From: Trachythela sp. YZ-2020
Taxonomy: Eukaryota; Cnidaria; Anthozoa; Malacalcyonacea; Clavulariidae
Length of the DNA stretch: 64,000 nucleotides
Reading direction: 5' to 3'
NCBI GenBank assembly: GCA_016169945.1
Contig: JADLSH010000393.1
Coordinates: 6,899,501-6,963,500, forward strand
In this document: in pieces, positions 11,460 to 22,397 of the stretch
How the letters are laid out: the number at the start of each line of letters is the position of its first letter
Numbering within the stretch: the first letter of the stretch is position 1
Made by a program: the position numbers and the translations under genes
The notes under the pieces: model-generated
Told to the model about the DNA's origin: nothing
The model's database searches: none
What the model saw: the letters and a program-made list of their open reading frames with translations, nothing else

Positions 11460-12468
11460 CTTTTCCTGCAGATTTATCACAATATTGTTTGTTTATTTCT
11501 TCTTTAGATCAGATCGAAAAGGTAGTTGCAGGTATTTGGATCCTGGAGCGTTGTTTGGGGGCCATGCCCAGTTGGAACAGCTATTGGGTCGATCAGTGAA
11601 ATGGATTTATATTAGTGTTTCTTCATAGTCGGAAATAAGGTGGTGAATATAGTGGTTTAATATCATGGTTTATTGTTTGAGTACATGGTGTTTAAATACA
11701 TGGTGTAAATAAGAATGAGTGTAATAAACATTGACTGTAATATAATGAATTTGTGTTGTGTTGTGTAGGCAAAACCATGTGCATTTATGTGTCCAATAAT
11801 GTCAAGGTCTTGTGATGCCAGTTTGCCACCCAGACTAAGTCCCATATCGTTTTCTGTTAAAAACTAGGTTATGTTATCATCAGGTTCCGAGTATAACCGT
11901 CATTTAAGATATATTGCCGGAGCTGTGATACGAAAGCTATCTCGTAAGTCTAAGAGTAAGAAAAGTGAAAATCATTGAGATTGTGGAAATTATATTCCGA
12001 GAAGAAACAACGAAAACAATAACATGCATACCCACTTCCATCGTTCTGAAGCGCGAAAATTATTTCACCCTGGGATGCTATTGTACATGATTATTCAACT
12101 GAAATAAGTGAAGAGTGCTTATCCTCGTGTCTAGAGAATATTCTGAAATTGTTTATTACTATTAGGTTATATTATATACAGTAAGCAGTGATAATAGCAA
12201 GAGGTTTTTTTATATACTGGTACATTGACATACCCTTTAGGAGGCAAAATTAAGGGTGTTCATATGGAGGCTATCCAGCTGCGGTTCAAGGGCCGACTCA
12301 CTTTGACCAGATCCAGTGTTTGTTATTTCATGATCAGGTCAGTTCAGGGTCACCAAGGTCAGTGAATCCAACAATTTCCCCAAATCCAACAAATTTTCAT
12401 TTTGTCAAATACAACAGCCACGTACCGTTTACACCCTGTGTACGGTGATACTTGTTCTTGCAACTGCT
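11460..12468. other. No gene recognised
   Basis: Frames at 11422-11628 (+) and 11663-11845 (-) are short and unmatched. Nothing repeat-like is obvious except AT-rich simple sequence. Confidence 0.4.
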
Positions 12469-12725
12469 CTATTTTACCTTTGTGAATACCAGGCTTGGGG
12501 GCTTAAAAACATTTTTATAGTTAATAAGGATTCTTTCACTGGGTAATACTAAAACATCTTGTAGTTCCCTGTAGACAGCTGAACTTTTAGCATGAAGTGA
12601 CAAGCATAATCGGACAAATTGTGGGTGGTAACGTCTGCCTTTAGGATTGGCAGCAAAATGCTTTTTTTGCTGTTCCCAAAATAGCTTCATATGAGGAGAA
12701 CACTCCATGGAATTTTGGGAGATTA
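12469..12725 (-). pseudogene. P-element/THAP9-like transposase fragment
   Basis: The frame carries FWEQQKKHFAANPKGRRYHP, then FVRLCLSLHAKSSAVYREL and LVLPSERILINY. This fits the helix-turn-helix region of P-element-type transposases (pattern: FWxEQ..., KGxRWHPxxIRxCLxL, SxxAYxxLRxxxxLxLPSxRTLxxY). The reading extends a little upstream of the first ATG (LSEGLEKDISSII). The N-terminal THAP finger and the catalytic domain are not attached in this stretch. It may be one exon of a decayed gene that continues among the minus-strand fragments at 13.2-17.3 kb, but that is not shown. Confidence 0.65.
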
Positions 12726-13218
12726 TTGAGCTGATATCTTTTTCTAGGCCCTCACTTAATTTTAATCAATAAGTAGATATTTATTTTTCCAGTTGTTTTA
12801 TTCTTTCCTTGAGTTGCTTGCACTCAAGTCTCTGTTGGGAAAGTGTAGCTACCAAACGTGGAACAGAAGATAGGGAGAGGTGTGGCATAATTCCCTTTAT
12901 GCACCTCTCACTAGCAGCTGAACATGAATTACAAATTTCAAGAACTAGTTTAGCAGAGCATCTTGCATTTTTCTGTTTGGAAAAATGTAGAAACTTTAAA
13001 TAAATGGCAAGGGTTGAACATCACCAGCAGTACCGGAATTTTCATATGCATCCTTAATAACAGGAATTGTGTGATGCACAATGATATTCTTTCCTGAGGT
13101 TTGAGAGCCTGACAGATCTTCAATGGTTTTTCGTCGCACAGCTTAGTTTAGGAACACCAGAATCTCCAATTTGTTAAGAAGATCACATAAACAGAGAAAC
13201 TTGACAGTTTGTTCATTC
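12726..13218. other. Unassigned stretch
   Basis: No supported gene. A 64-codon plus frame (12809-13003) is unmatched and may be antisense to the decayed transposase gene. Confidence 0.35.
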
Positions 13219-13602
13219 TCAGTGTAAAGTAGGCGACTTATAATAAGATCCCAACCAAATATAACTGACACAAAACTTTAATGACAAAATAATGTTGACT
13301 TGAAACTTTGGCAAAACATGTATATTGTCAAACAAATGCAGTTTAACGAAAGAATCTTGCTGTTCATATTTCCATTGACCCAATACCATTCGTTTCAAAT
13401 TACCAACTACTTTTACCAACAAGTTTATTGCACGTTTCGACTCAAAATCGACAACATGTACAATCAGTCGCCTTGGTACTGGAACAGGTACATCATGTAG
13501 TCTAAAAGGCAAATTCTCACTTGGAATAGAACCAGTGACGAGAGTTGAACATGTTGGATCTATAAAATTAAAGGATTGGCCAATTTTGGGGTTTCTAAGC
13601 AT
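13219..13602 (-). CDS. Unrecognised 127-codon frame
   Basis: The frame contains ENLPFRLHDVPVPVPRRLIV and a basic C-terminal part (NLKRMVLGQWKYEQQ). No known domain was recognised. Its strand matches the P-element-like fragment 0.5 kb downstream, so it could be another exon of the same decayed gene, but there is no decisive motif. It may not be a real gene. Confidence 0.25.
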   Translation of the reverse strand: MLRNPKIGQSFNFIDPTCSTLVTGSIPSENLPFRLHDVPVPVPRRLIVHVVDFESKRAINLLVKVVGNLKRMVLGQWKYEQQDSFVKLHLFDNIHVLPKFQVNIILSLKFCVSYIWLGSYYKSPTLH

Positions 13603-13737
13603 TTATTCGGGTCTCATACATGCAAAGATAATGCAAAGTCAATACTATATTTGAATATTCAATTAATATTTTCATTATTGCTATGGAACAATGATGCTCA
13701 AATACATAAACAAACAACACTGCCCTATAAAATGCTC

Positions 13738-13882
13738 GGGCCGGTTGTATAAAAAAGTAGTTAAAGTTAACTATAGTTAGTGTACAAGTAAACCAATCAG
13801 AATCGCAAATTTTAGAGTTAACTACTATTTAAGCACAAAATGAGTGGTTAAAATGTAGTTAAGACTTTTATACAACCGGCCC
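13738..13882. mobile_element. Palindromic MITE with GGGCCGGTTGTAT ends (145 bp)
   Basis: The left end GGGCCGGTTGTATAAAA is mirrored at the right by TTTTATACAACCGGCCC, and the interior (AGTAGTTAAAGTTAACTA...) is largely self-complementary. It has no coding capacity. The end sequence GGGCC-GTTGTA is typical of Harbinger/PIF-type MITEs in marine invertebrates (from memory). The 3 bp flanks are CTC and CTG, so a perfect target duplication is not seen. A related but diverged element lies at 47008-47252. Confidence 0.8.
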
Positions 13883-14081
13883 CTGGGGTCCAAGTATCAA
13901 ATTACAACACGTCAAGGGTCCAGGCAAACTATATTTGTTTTTATTTGCAATGCGAAAACACCACCTTGAGTTTAATATTTATAGCTCTCTGTACACATCA
14001 GAAGGTTTAACGATGCAGAAAACAACTTAAGGCTGTTTTCTGTGTGGAGCGGAAAATTCTGCCCAAAAATTTTCGAGAGGA

Positions 14082-14640
14082 ATGGTTGTTCAATTTCCAC
14101 ATATTATGGCTGTGGCGAGCGGAAAAGTCGGAAAGCAAAGTGCACGAAAATTAAATCTCGAAAACCAAGGCAACTTAAAGGGAGAATTCCACCTATTAAT
14201 CAAAGAAATGATCTTTTTTGACCACGAGTACTTTTTTCGATGTTTTAGAATGGTACCAGTGACTTTTGAAAAGCTTCTTTCTTGGGTTTCTCCGTACATA
14301 AGGAAAAAAAATGTGCGAACCTGTTTCACCCGGTGAAAGATTATCTGTTACTTTGAAGTATCTAGTTACGGGAGATGAACAAATTAGTATAGCAACTAGT
14401 TATCGCATAAGCCCTTCAGTCGTAGAAAGGATTATTGGTGAAACGTGTCAAGTTCTTTGGCAGTTTTGATCGAAAAAGGTTACCTAACTGCACCAAGAAC
14501 TAAAGAACAATGGAAGAACTTGCTCTACAGAATTTTCATTTATCTTGTTTTGACGACTTTATTTGTCTGCATTATTTCCCAAAATACAATGTACAAAACT
14601 ATATTTGAAAAAAGTTTTCTCTCGGCCTAAACCTGTGCAT
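14082..14640 (+). pseudogene. Harbinger/PIF-type transposase, N-terminal part, broken
   Basis: Frame 14082-14336 holds EFHLLIKEMIFFDHEYFFRC, FRMVPVTFEKLLSWVSPYI and ends by frameshift just past KKNVRTCFTR. The next phase continues with GERLSVTLKYLVTGDEQISI and the helix-turn-helix (ATSYRISPSVVERIIGETCQ). A third phase gives LIEKGYLTAPRTKEQWKN (14445-14520), after which similarity stops. These are the conserved N-terminal and DNA-binding segments of PIF/Harbinger nucleases; the catalytic DDE part is absent. Similar GGAAAATTCTGCCCAAAAA-type sequence occurs in inverse form near 15395-15415 and may be remains of terminal repeats. Confidence 0.75.
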
Positions 14641-15093
14641 GTGCATAAAGTGGAAAACCATGTTCGTCCATGACATAATGGCGGACAACTTTGCAATCCG
14701 CTATGTTCTCAGTTACCCGGGTGTAAATATCCAAGTGGAATTAGTACCCTTGCACGGCGCTTTGCGCCGGCTCGGGATTTAATATACGAAGATTTCTTAC
14801 AATATAAGAAAATTTTAAATAATTAAACTAAACTAGGATGACATATGAATGATGAATGAATTTTATATCTTCATGTAATGTCATTACATGATGCCAAGTT
14901 TATGATGCTGTATATACTTTCAAAAAATTCATGTGAAATGGTTAAAACTTTAATACTCAAATCAATGAGATCAAAATCAAAAAGTGAAATAATTAATGAG
15001 GATAGAAGATATAAGAAGATTTTTACCAAAAAACATATCCTCTGATATAATATAAGTAGATATAAGAAAAAATATATAAAAGGATTTGCCAAC
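14641..15093. other. No gene recognised
   Basis: AT-rich DNA after the Harbinger fragment. A 73-codon minus frame (14871-15092) is hydrophobic low-complexity and unmatched. Confidence 0.35.
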
Positions 15094-15279
15094 CTTGCTC
15101 TGACTCTGTTGCGGTATTTTGAGATGTATTTCCCATTTGTATGTGACCAAACAGTTCGGTGACTGAGCCTTCATCCAGTGCATTTAGTGTTGTTGTGACC
15201 TGGCAAAAAGCTCTTTTAAGGAGTTCATATTAGAAGTAAACCTTTCACAGCTTTCTTTGCTGCCCATGCTGTCAGCCAT
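15094..15279 (-). CDS. Candidate small exon(s) with good start context
   Basis: On the minus strand an ATG at 15279 sits in ACATGGCTGAC context and opens 32 codons. A second phase then reads VTTTLNALDEGSVTELFGHI and continues to a GT donor at 15093 (CAAG|GTTGG). The two phases differ by one base, so either there is a frameshift or they are separate. No domain was recognised. I treat it as a possible exon of a decayed gene. Confidence 0.25.
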
Positions 15280-15506
15280 GTTGTTTGTTTGGCAGGTGGC
15301 TAAAGCGGAAAAAGTCAGACTGGTTTGAACTTTGAAGCGAAAACGCTTTGCGCCAATCGTAAATATTAAACAGCTACTCTACGCATGCTCAAAAATTATT
15401 TTTGGGCGGAAAATTCGTTCCAGAATTTAATTATAATCCTCTACGTTTAATTATATCTTCTTCCTTGAAGTGGATTTCGCAAATGTGTATAGTATTTGTC
15501 AACTTG

Positions 15507-15665
15507 TCAAGTTGGCATTTCAGATCTGTATCCAGAACTCATGTGAGTTTTTGTTCCTTTGTAAACATTGTCACTGTTTTTTACTGTTGGGATTTTAAAA
15601 CATGACACATTTGGATTATTTCTGCTATTGGAACATCCATACAAGCTGCAAGTTTCGCCAGGCAT
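15507..15665 (-). pseudogene. THAP-finger-like N-terminus
   Basis: Starting from the ATG at 15665 the frame reads MPGETCSLYGCSNSRNNPNV followed by SCFKIPTVKN. C-x4-C at the start and a later F-x-(I/F)-P are the hallmarks of the first third of a THAP zinc finger. The tryptophan, second zinc pair and AVPT box are not found in the following frame, so it is truncated. THAP fingers are common in P-element and Kolobok transposases. Confidence 0.4.
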
Positions 15666-15719
15666 GGCATTTTTTCCAATGGAATAGAACAAAGCAATAT
15701 GCAAAATTCTAAATATCAT

Positions 15720-18217
15720 GCAGGTTCACAGTTGCATGATCACAAAATATTATGACAAAAACATAACATATTTCCACGCCCACTCTTTCACAGCCATGTT
15801 CCTTTCCATATGCTATGATTTAAGACAATACAAATTCTAAAGAAGATTGTTAATGTTTTGAAACCTCAAACAATCAATCTTCAAGAGGACAACACTCAAT
15901 AATCAATGTACAAGTTTAGAAATTGCTCTTTACACTATGGTTGTTCTGTTAAATTATTTCAATAAAGATCTTCAACAACTCATATATTCAAGCTCTTCAT
16001 AAGCTCTTGGCAGTTTCACCTTGGTTGCCACTTTATACATTGCTGGTTGCATCAAATATTTTACTTAAAAGATTATACAATATTTTATTCTCCCCTTTCC
16101 ACCAGCCAGGCTTCGCCCCTTCCATTACTAGAGCAGCCAAATCCTTTTCACTGAAATAGTTGTAGTTCACACACCAAGGTCTCACCAACTTGCAACAACA
16201 CCAATGAATGCGAAAAACACAAACCGCTATGACCTTAGCACTCTCGTAAAATAAGTTATATATCAAACGAAAGCTTAAAACATGATTAAAAGTTTTTCTT
16301 CAGACATTATTCACCAAAAAATGTAGAAATTTCAACTTTAAAATTGAGTCCTTAATAGCTTTCATTCACAAAATGAATTTCAGCAAGAAAAACATGTCTT
16401 TGTTAAAGCTTGATCCATCTTCTGATACCATTTTTATCCCATGAAACCCCACAGGTCACAGTGGATTTACGGTTAATCTTGAGTAGGATTATGAGCATTC
16501 TCGGTGCCGCATAATTAATGGCGTCGCGAAAACACGAAAATAGCACACTTTCAAGTGTTTATTTCATTGTAATGGATGCTTCATCGACCTATTTTGCAAA
16601 GAAAATTACCATCTTATAACACCAGACCCCAGAGCGTGCATGATCCCTATCTATATAGTACATATTCAACTTCATGATAAAAGTGAGCAAAATAGAATTT
16701 AGAATGAATTGCACAAACACAATGAGTGGTAAACATGGACAATTGCAAATTCAAGCTCCATTCTGGAATTACTCTTTCGAAAAGAGTTTTGAAACAAGAG
16801 AAAGTGATATTGGTTTCATAGTATCACTTTCATATGTTTCAAAATTTATTTCTACATAGTACAATGTTTAACTTAATAAATAAAAATGAGGAAAAAATAT
16901 AATTTAGCCATGCATTGGAGAAACATAATCACTGGCCTGAACATCCTTTACAACCATACACAACGTAGCATAAGAAGGTCGTTTTGAAATAGAACTAATA
17001 TCACTTTCACCTGTTTAAAAATCAACTGGTTTGTCTGTGGCTACTTGTTTTTCTCATTGAGTGGAGGGAGAATCAGTTATATATTTTTTCTTTTGAAGAA
17101 TTTCAACAGGTTCTGCTTTGTTTGCAGAAGATTCACTTTCATCCAGCATTGAGGCACTGGATACTGCCAACTCATTCTCTGAATCTATTTCCACAAACAG
17201 TCGCTTTTTGGTGAAGGTCGACTTGAATCTTGCACACGATGAGGGGCAAAGCAGGCTACCGCACTCCATTTCTTGAGGTTGCATAGGTTTCCAAGCAATA
17301 AAATAGATTTCCTCCCAACAAGCGTTCATTATGAATCAAATGCGCAAATGACACACACAAATAAATGAAATACAAACCTAGGTAACTTGTGTGATTTATG
17401 TAGTCTGTGTTGCTTCTCTTACTTCTGAATAGCTTTGTGGTGACATAAATATCTCAAAAATCGCTTCTCTTGAATTTAAAATTGCTTCTAATTACATGCG
17501 AAAATGCCAGACAAAGCGAAATTTCTAAAGACTCCAATTTGTAAAGGTCTGGTTTTTGGGAGACACCCTGTACAGTACGTGTATATCGTATTGTTCCTTG
17601 TGCAAGATATTCTAATTGTTCATAGTCCAAGGAATGCCACTAGTGAGACTGGATTTTAGAAACCAGTCTTCCATTTTGGGACAAGTAGAAGTCTGTAGAC
17701 TCCAAGGTTAAAAGTTTCTCAATGAGTCCATCTACGTTGTTTCTGTACTCCTTTAGGAACGCTGCTAGAACTCTGCCAAATGCTGTAACCGACTAGCCTA
17801 GTTCCTCGGCCTTCCACCCGCGGGCGAGTTACAGGCTTCACAGAATTTGCAGGCTGCGCGTTTTTCGAACAAATCCGAACTGACTAGCAGGGGAAGGCCT
17901 AGCAAAACTCGCAACGCGTTGGCTGCGCATGCCTTTTATGCATATTCTCAATATTTATCCTTCAATTTCAAATATCTATGCCATAAAAAAATTGTAAAAA
18001 AACGTCGAAACATCAAATTTCATCCGAGAATCTGACGAAACCTCATCACTCATGGTAAGTAAATCTTTTATTTAATACCTCTGTAGTTATATATAGTATA
18101 TTTTATTGCAAATGTTGAATGATTATTTAATGACAATTTCAAGATTTATATTTTTTAAGTCACTAGCTTATTAGTTATTCATGGAATAAAAGTTAAAAAT
18201 ACTGTTTTTTGACACAG
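15720..18217. other. Sparse stretch with unmatched minus frames
   Basis: Minus-strand frames at 16033-16266 (77 codons) and 17054-17329 (91 codons, with CGSLLCPSSCARFKSTFTKK and an acidic serine-rich tail) could be exons but show no family. A plus exon-like stretch ends at a good donor near 18054 (CATG|GTAAGT). GGGAGACACCCTGTACAG near 17560 resembles a Tc1-type end. No complete gene is supported. Confidence 0.3.
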
Positions 18218-18374
18218 AATTCCTCTGTTGGCTTGTCCACATGACGAGTGTGTTGGTCATTTTTTGACCCAACACAAGTCTGAACAACTTGACATCGAAG
18301 CAGCAAAATGTCGCACATTTAACGCCCAATGCATGTTAATGGAAGAGAAAATATTACTTGCAAGCGAAATAATG
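18218..18374 (+). CDS. Candidate internal exon with a Cys/His-rich motif
   Basis: Bounded by a strong acceptor (TGTTTTTTGACACAG) and a GTAAG donor. The open phase reads PLLACPHDECVGHFLTQHKS and goes on to EAAKCRTFNAQCMLMEEKIL. C-x4-C-x3-H-x4-H suggests a single zinc-binding unit, though it does not match a named finger that I can place. A possible upstream exon ends at 18054. Downstream partners were not found. Gene identity is unknown. Confidence 0.35.
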
Positions 18375-19081
18375 GTAAGCCCTTATTTCTGAAACACTTA
18401 TGATTTAATAAACATATCTAACTTACTTGATACTCTTACAGTTTATAATTGAAATATGTGTATGTATCAGTGTATACTTACAGGTACTATATTGTGAAAT
18501 GTGTATTGTGTATATAATATGGCATGGTTATCAGCGGCATATAGCCAGTACATTATTTGTGTGGGGCATCAGCAATGGGTCAATAAAGTCAGGACTACTG
18601 GGACCGATGGTCACAGCATGCTCGACCAAAATTGGTGGTTCGATCCAGAAACACAACAAAATCTATCCCAGACGTGTAGTTAGGAGCCCCTCCCCCTTTC
18701 CCCCCCTCCCCTGAGAAAATGTAAGTACATATAAGTTCTAAATTCCTGGAAAATCACAGAAAATCCTGGCTACATCTCTTTGGTTTACCTTACTGTAACT
18801 ACACACTGATTCTTGTGATGTTTGCAATCATCAGTGAACATATTGTATAATACAGCTTTTTTATATGAAGTTACTCCTAAATTATACAACCATTCCAATT
18901 TAGAGGAAAATGACTTCTAATTTTCTTGTTTTGTCAGCAATCCTATCCCAGTTGACTGTCTCTGATCTGCACAGAAGAAAGCTACAACCCAATTGATGAT
19001 GCTACAAAGTCTACCACATGAGATATCTAGCAAATATTGGGATATCTAGCAAATCTTGAATTTGCAAGATTCTCAGAAATG
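18375..19081. other. No gene recognised
   Basis: Frames near 18427-18714 (+) are low-complexity and end in a proline/serine tail made by C-rich sequence. No domain or repeat is supported. Confidence 0.35.
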
Positions 19082-19626
19082 CAAGGGTGGATTTAGGGGA
19101 GGGGTGCACAGGGGTGCTCACCCCTATTGGCCTTGATCAAGGGGGGTAGAGTCGACAAAACACACATAATATATATAGTATAGTAAAGTATAACAATCAT
19201 CAATCCCACATACTCTGAACATTTTCTCGCTAATCACCGCTGACCATAAAACACTCGCTGATGTTTTCTACTTCTAACCTCTGGTCAGCTAAACCAGGAA
19301 AAATCAATCAAGGCACCACCAGTTAAAAAATAGAAATGGCCAATATTGCTATAATTGCTCTAAACCTCTCATTATAAGTCTTCAATATTGAAAAGAGAAA
19401 TTAAAACACATTTAAATACCAATCAAAAACACTCAAATATGAAGAAAAAAAAAATACTTTTTTTTTATGTCAACCTTAATGCCCAAAATCAATGCCCAAA
19501 TCACAGGAAATGGCGCATTTGTGGGGTTCAAAGCGCCTTCTGCGCTCGAGTCGTTAACAACCCAATTAATTGAATTCTCTCCTAGCACCCCCTAAAAACA
19601 TGGCTGGATCCACTCCTGCAGAAATG
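19074..19626. mobile_element. Non-autonomous hAT-like element with 8 bp target duplication
   Basis: The element spans 19082-19618. Its ends are inverted and imperfect: CAAGGGTGGATTTAG on the left and, read inward from the right, CAGGAGTGGATCCAG. It is flanked on both sides by the identical 8 bp CAGAAATG (19074-19081 and 19619-19626). An 8 bp duplication with C-A-G-G-type ends is the hAT signature. The 537 bp interior encodes no transposase. The perfect duplication suggests a fairly recent insertion, though the ends have diverged. Confidence 0.8.
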
Positions 19627-19742
19627 TCCCTGCTATAGATGTGCAATATGAGTATATGACAATAGTAAAAATGCATGGGCGTAGGGCCCGTGGAGGGGGG
19701 GGGAGGGCTTGTGCCATCCCAGATTTTTTGCAGCTTGGTCAA

Positions 19743-20893
19743 TTTCGGTACAATAATGTATGGCTCAGAACTATTGGCTATTAAAGATATTGATCATCAC
19801 CATGCTGCTCTTAAAGCTGGATATGTTCTTCTAGCAAGAGGAAGGTTGCACAAATATTCAAGCTGTACTAATGAAACCGTCAGTGTCTGTGGATCAAATC
19901 TGACACATGTGTACAAGATATGGAAGTCATCCAATTCTGCAGGATTTGAAATTCCAGAAATTGAGTGTGTCAAAACATTTGTGGTTTGATGTTGTTGAGC
20001 ATGCAGATAATTATCCTCCAACAGATAAAGGAAACAGTGAGATACCAGATTCACCATCAGAACATATGACAGTAGTCGATGGGGCAACATCATTACCTCA
20101 AATTCCTGAAGTTGTTAGTTCAGCTAAGGATTTGTTGCCAGTCATGACAAGTATCTGGGGATTTGCTTCATTCAGAGGACAACAGGCTAACGCCATCAAT
20201 TCAATAGTTAGTGGGAAGGACTGTTTTATAAATATTCCTACGGGAGGGGGAAAATCTCTTCTATACATGTTACCTGCAGTTTCTACGCCTGGAATTACCA
20301 TTGTGGTTGAGCCTATTTTAGCTCTTATTTCTGACCAGATAGCAAATAGCCAAGAGAGAAACATTCCAGCTGCAGCATTATATGGTGGATTGCAAGAAGT
20401 GTATAAACAGCAGGTATTACATATTTAAAGCTACCTAATAATCCTTTTAAGTTGTTGTATACCACTCCAGAATTTCTGGTCGCTGACACAGCATTACAAA
20501 ATGTGTTAGAAAAATTGTCATCACAAGGGGAAGTATACAGCGATTTGTGATTGATGAATGTCCCTGTGTATGCTTATGGGGAAATGAATTCAGGCCAGCT
20601 TATATGAAACTGCACTTTATATGCAAGCAATTTCCCTCTGTCCCCATTGTTATGTTGACTGCAACAGCTACCAACCAAACACAACAAGATGTATGGTCTG
20701 CGCTATCAGTTACCGAAGGGACAACTATAACAGGCCAAACCTTGTGTACCATATTGTCACAAAAAATGGCAATTTATGTGACAGAATTGTATCCGAGGTT
20801 AAAGACTGAGTGTTCCATTGTGTATGGGTCAACACGTTCTGAGTGTGCAGCTATGTGCGCCAAACTTTGTGCACTTTGTGTTCATGCATGTTT
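19743..20893 (+). pseudogene. RecQ-like ATP-dependent DNA helicase, truncated and frameshifted
   Basis: Superfamily 2 helicase of RecQ type, which would unwind DNA 3' to 5'. Frame 19907-20428 includes WGFASFRGQQANAINSI (RecQ motif 0), IPTGGGKSLLYMLPA (Walker A) and LALISDQI (motif Ia region). After a break, 20521-20760 gives FVIDECPCVCLWGNEFRPAY, where RecQ proteins normally have DEAHC-x-S-x-WGHDFRPxY: the DEAH box is changed to DECP. TATAT (motif III) follows, then RPNLVYHIV and, after another frameshift, the start of the second RecA-like lobe (STRSECAAMC). It stops abruptly near 20893, where an opposite-strand gene begins. Several frameshifts and the truncation make it a relic. Confidence 0.8.
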
Positions 20894-22397
20894 TAAATGA
20901 TGCTGCACAATCCGCACCACAAGCCATTGCAGCATTGTCAGGAATCTTGAGGTCATCACCTTCATCTGCTTCTATATGTTTACGTAATCTTTCCATATCT
21001 TTGCTATGACATTCCATATCTTTATAAAATTTGCAACGTTCCCTAGCAGCGTGGATGTTAAACTTCTTGGTTGTTTCATTGTATTTAAGATAATCATGTG
21101 TTTTGTCAATTGTTATATCCATATCACTTGCGAATTCACACATGACAGAAGCAGTACCAGTTGTTAGCGATTCGTCTTCTATGGAAAGTGGTAGAATCAT
21201 TATGTTAGGTTTGTTATTGGATTCCGGGTATTCTCGCTCGACTGCAGGAACATGAACTTCAAAATCGTTTCTCTTACTTATCTTGTAACTCTCCTCGTTG
21301 ATGTAGTCATCAAAATATTTTTCTGACATATGTTCAATGCAATCAAAGTCGACATTTAATACATTTATAACCATATCAATTGCTTCAATCAGAAAACTGT
21401 CATAGCGTTGCTGGAGTAATTTCTGCAGATCTGGATATGAACCTGGCAAAAATAAACATGCCTATTTATCATTTGGATCTAGATGCATGCAATATGTGTT
21501 TATTATGCAGTTCACAAGATCTTCAATGTATCACTATTTAAAAAGAAATTAAACATATTTTAAGTAACATTTTAGTACAAGTATGTATAAAACCTGAACA
21601 GATTCAAGTACGGTTTGGTGATTGAGATATTTACTTACAATGCAATGCAGTACAATTTATTACTTACTTAGTAAGAAATCGACTGCTTTCTGATCCTTAA
21701 GTGGTCTTTGGGGTGTAAGATCTATGTTCCTTGTTGAAATATTATCAATACCAGATACATTGGGTTTCAATAACAGCTCGAACTGTAAAATTCCACATCT
21801 CTGGTGTTGCTTTACGTTGTATCCTTTCATACCGCGGTCTACCACGATGAATATTGATGTTATCAAAAAGAAATGTAACAGGACATCCAATCTGGACAAC
21901 GAAGAATGACTTTGTCTTTATAGTTCTGTAGTGATCTTCCAAGAAAACTGTGACTACAATAAATTGAAATTGATAGATTAAATAATAACTTATCAGTCGG
22001 GAAAATTTTTAATGTGTATACATATACTGTACACAATTGCCGAGTCATACATGCGGTCAGAAATAAGAAACCGAAGGTTATAGACTACAGAGAACGCGAA
22101 GAATAAAACACTGACCTTTTGAGTGGATGGTTGGTGTACGAATACTAGTTTTATGCAGGACTTGTTTTTGTATCTCTCAAATTTTTCCACAAATACATCA
22201 TCAGCCTGTGTTTGTCGAGGCGTCTCTGATAATATATTTTCTTCAGGGGCCATGGATGAGCTAGTGGACTTACGATTGGCATCAACGCAATCAAAACAAT
22301 CTTCCAAAAGCAAAGATATATTATACACAGGCTTTGATTTTGAACTGTCCACATCTGAACACCAATAATTTGGACTCCTGTTTTCCCGATATTTCAA
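20894..22397 (-). pseudogene. Multi-exon gene of a cnidarian repeat family, function unknown, frameshifted
   Basis: Three coding blocks lie in order on the minus strand. The first (22397-22101) is acidic and serine-rich and ends at a possible donor (AAAAG|GTCAGTG). The second (about 21950-21660) contains GCPVTFLFDNINIHRGRPRY and TPEMWNFTVRAVIETQ, then needs a one-base shift to continue as GIDNISTRNIDLTPQRPLKD to a donor (CTAA|GTAAGT). The third (21443 down to about 20894) joins in phase after TTGCCAG and is 180 codons, ending cysteine-rich. The segment around DNIN...RG...MWNFT resembles uncharacterised proteins repeated in coral and sea-anemone genomes (memory only). The first junction does not fit in phase, and the shift in block two suggests a pseudogene. 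Confidence 0.5.

Noticed and set aside
18615..18660. tRNA-like GGTTCGATCC box
   Set aside because: No matching A box or acceptor stem; B-box-like sequence occurs by chance.
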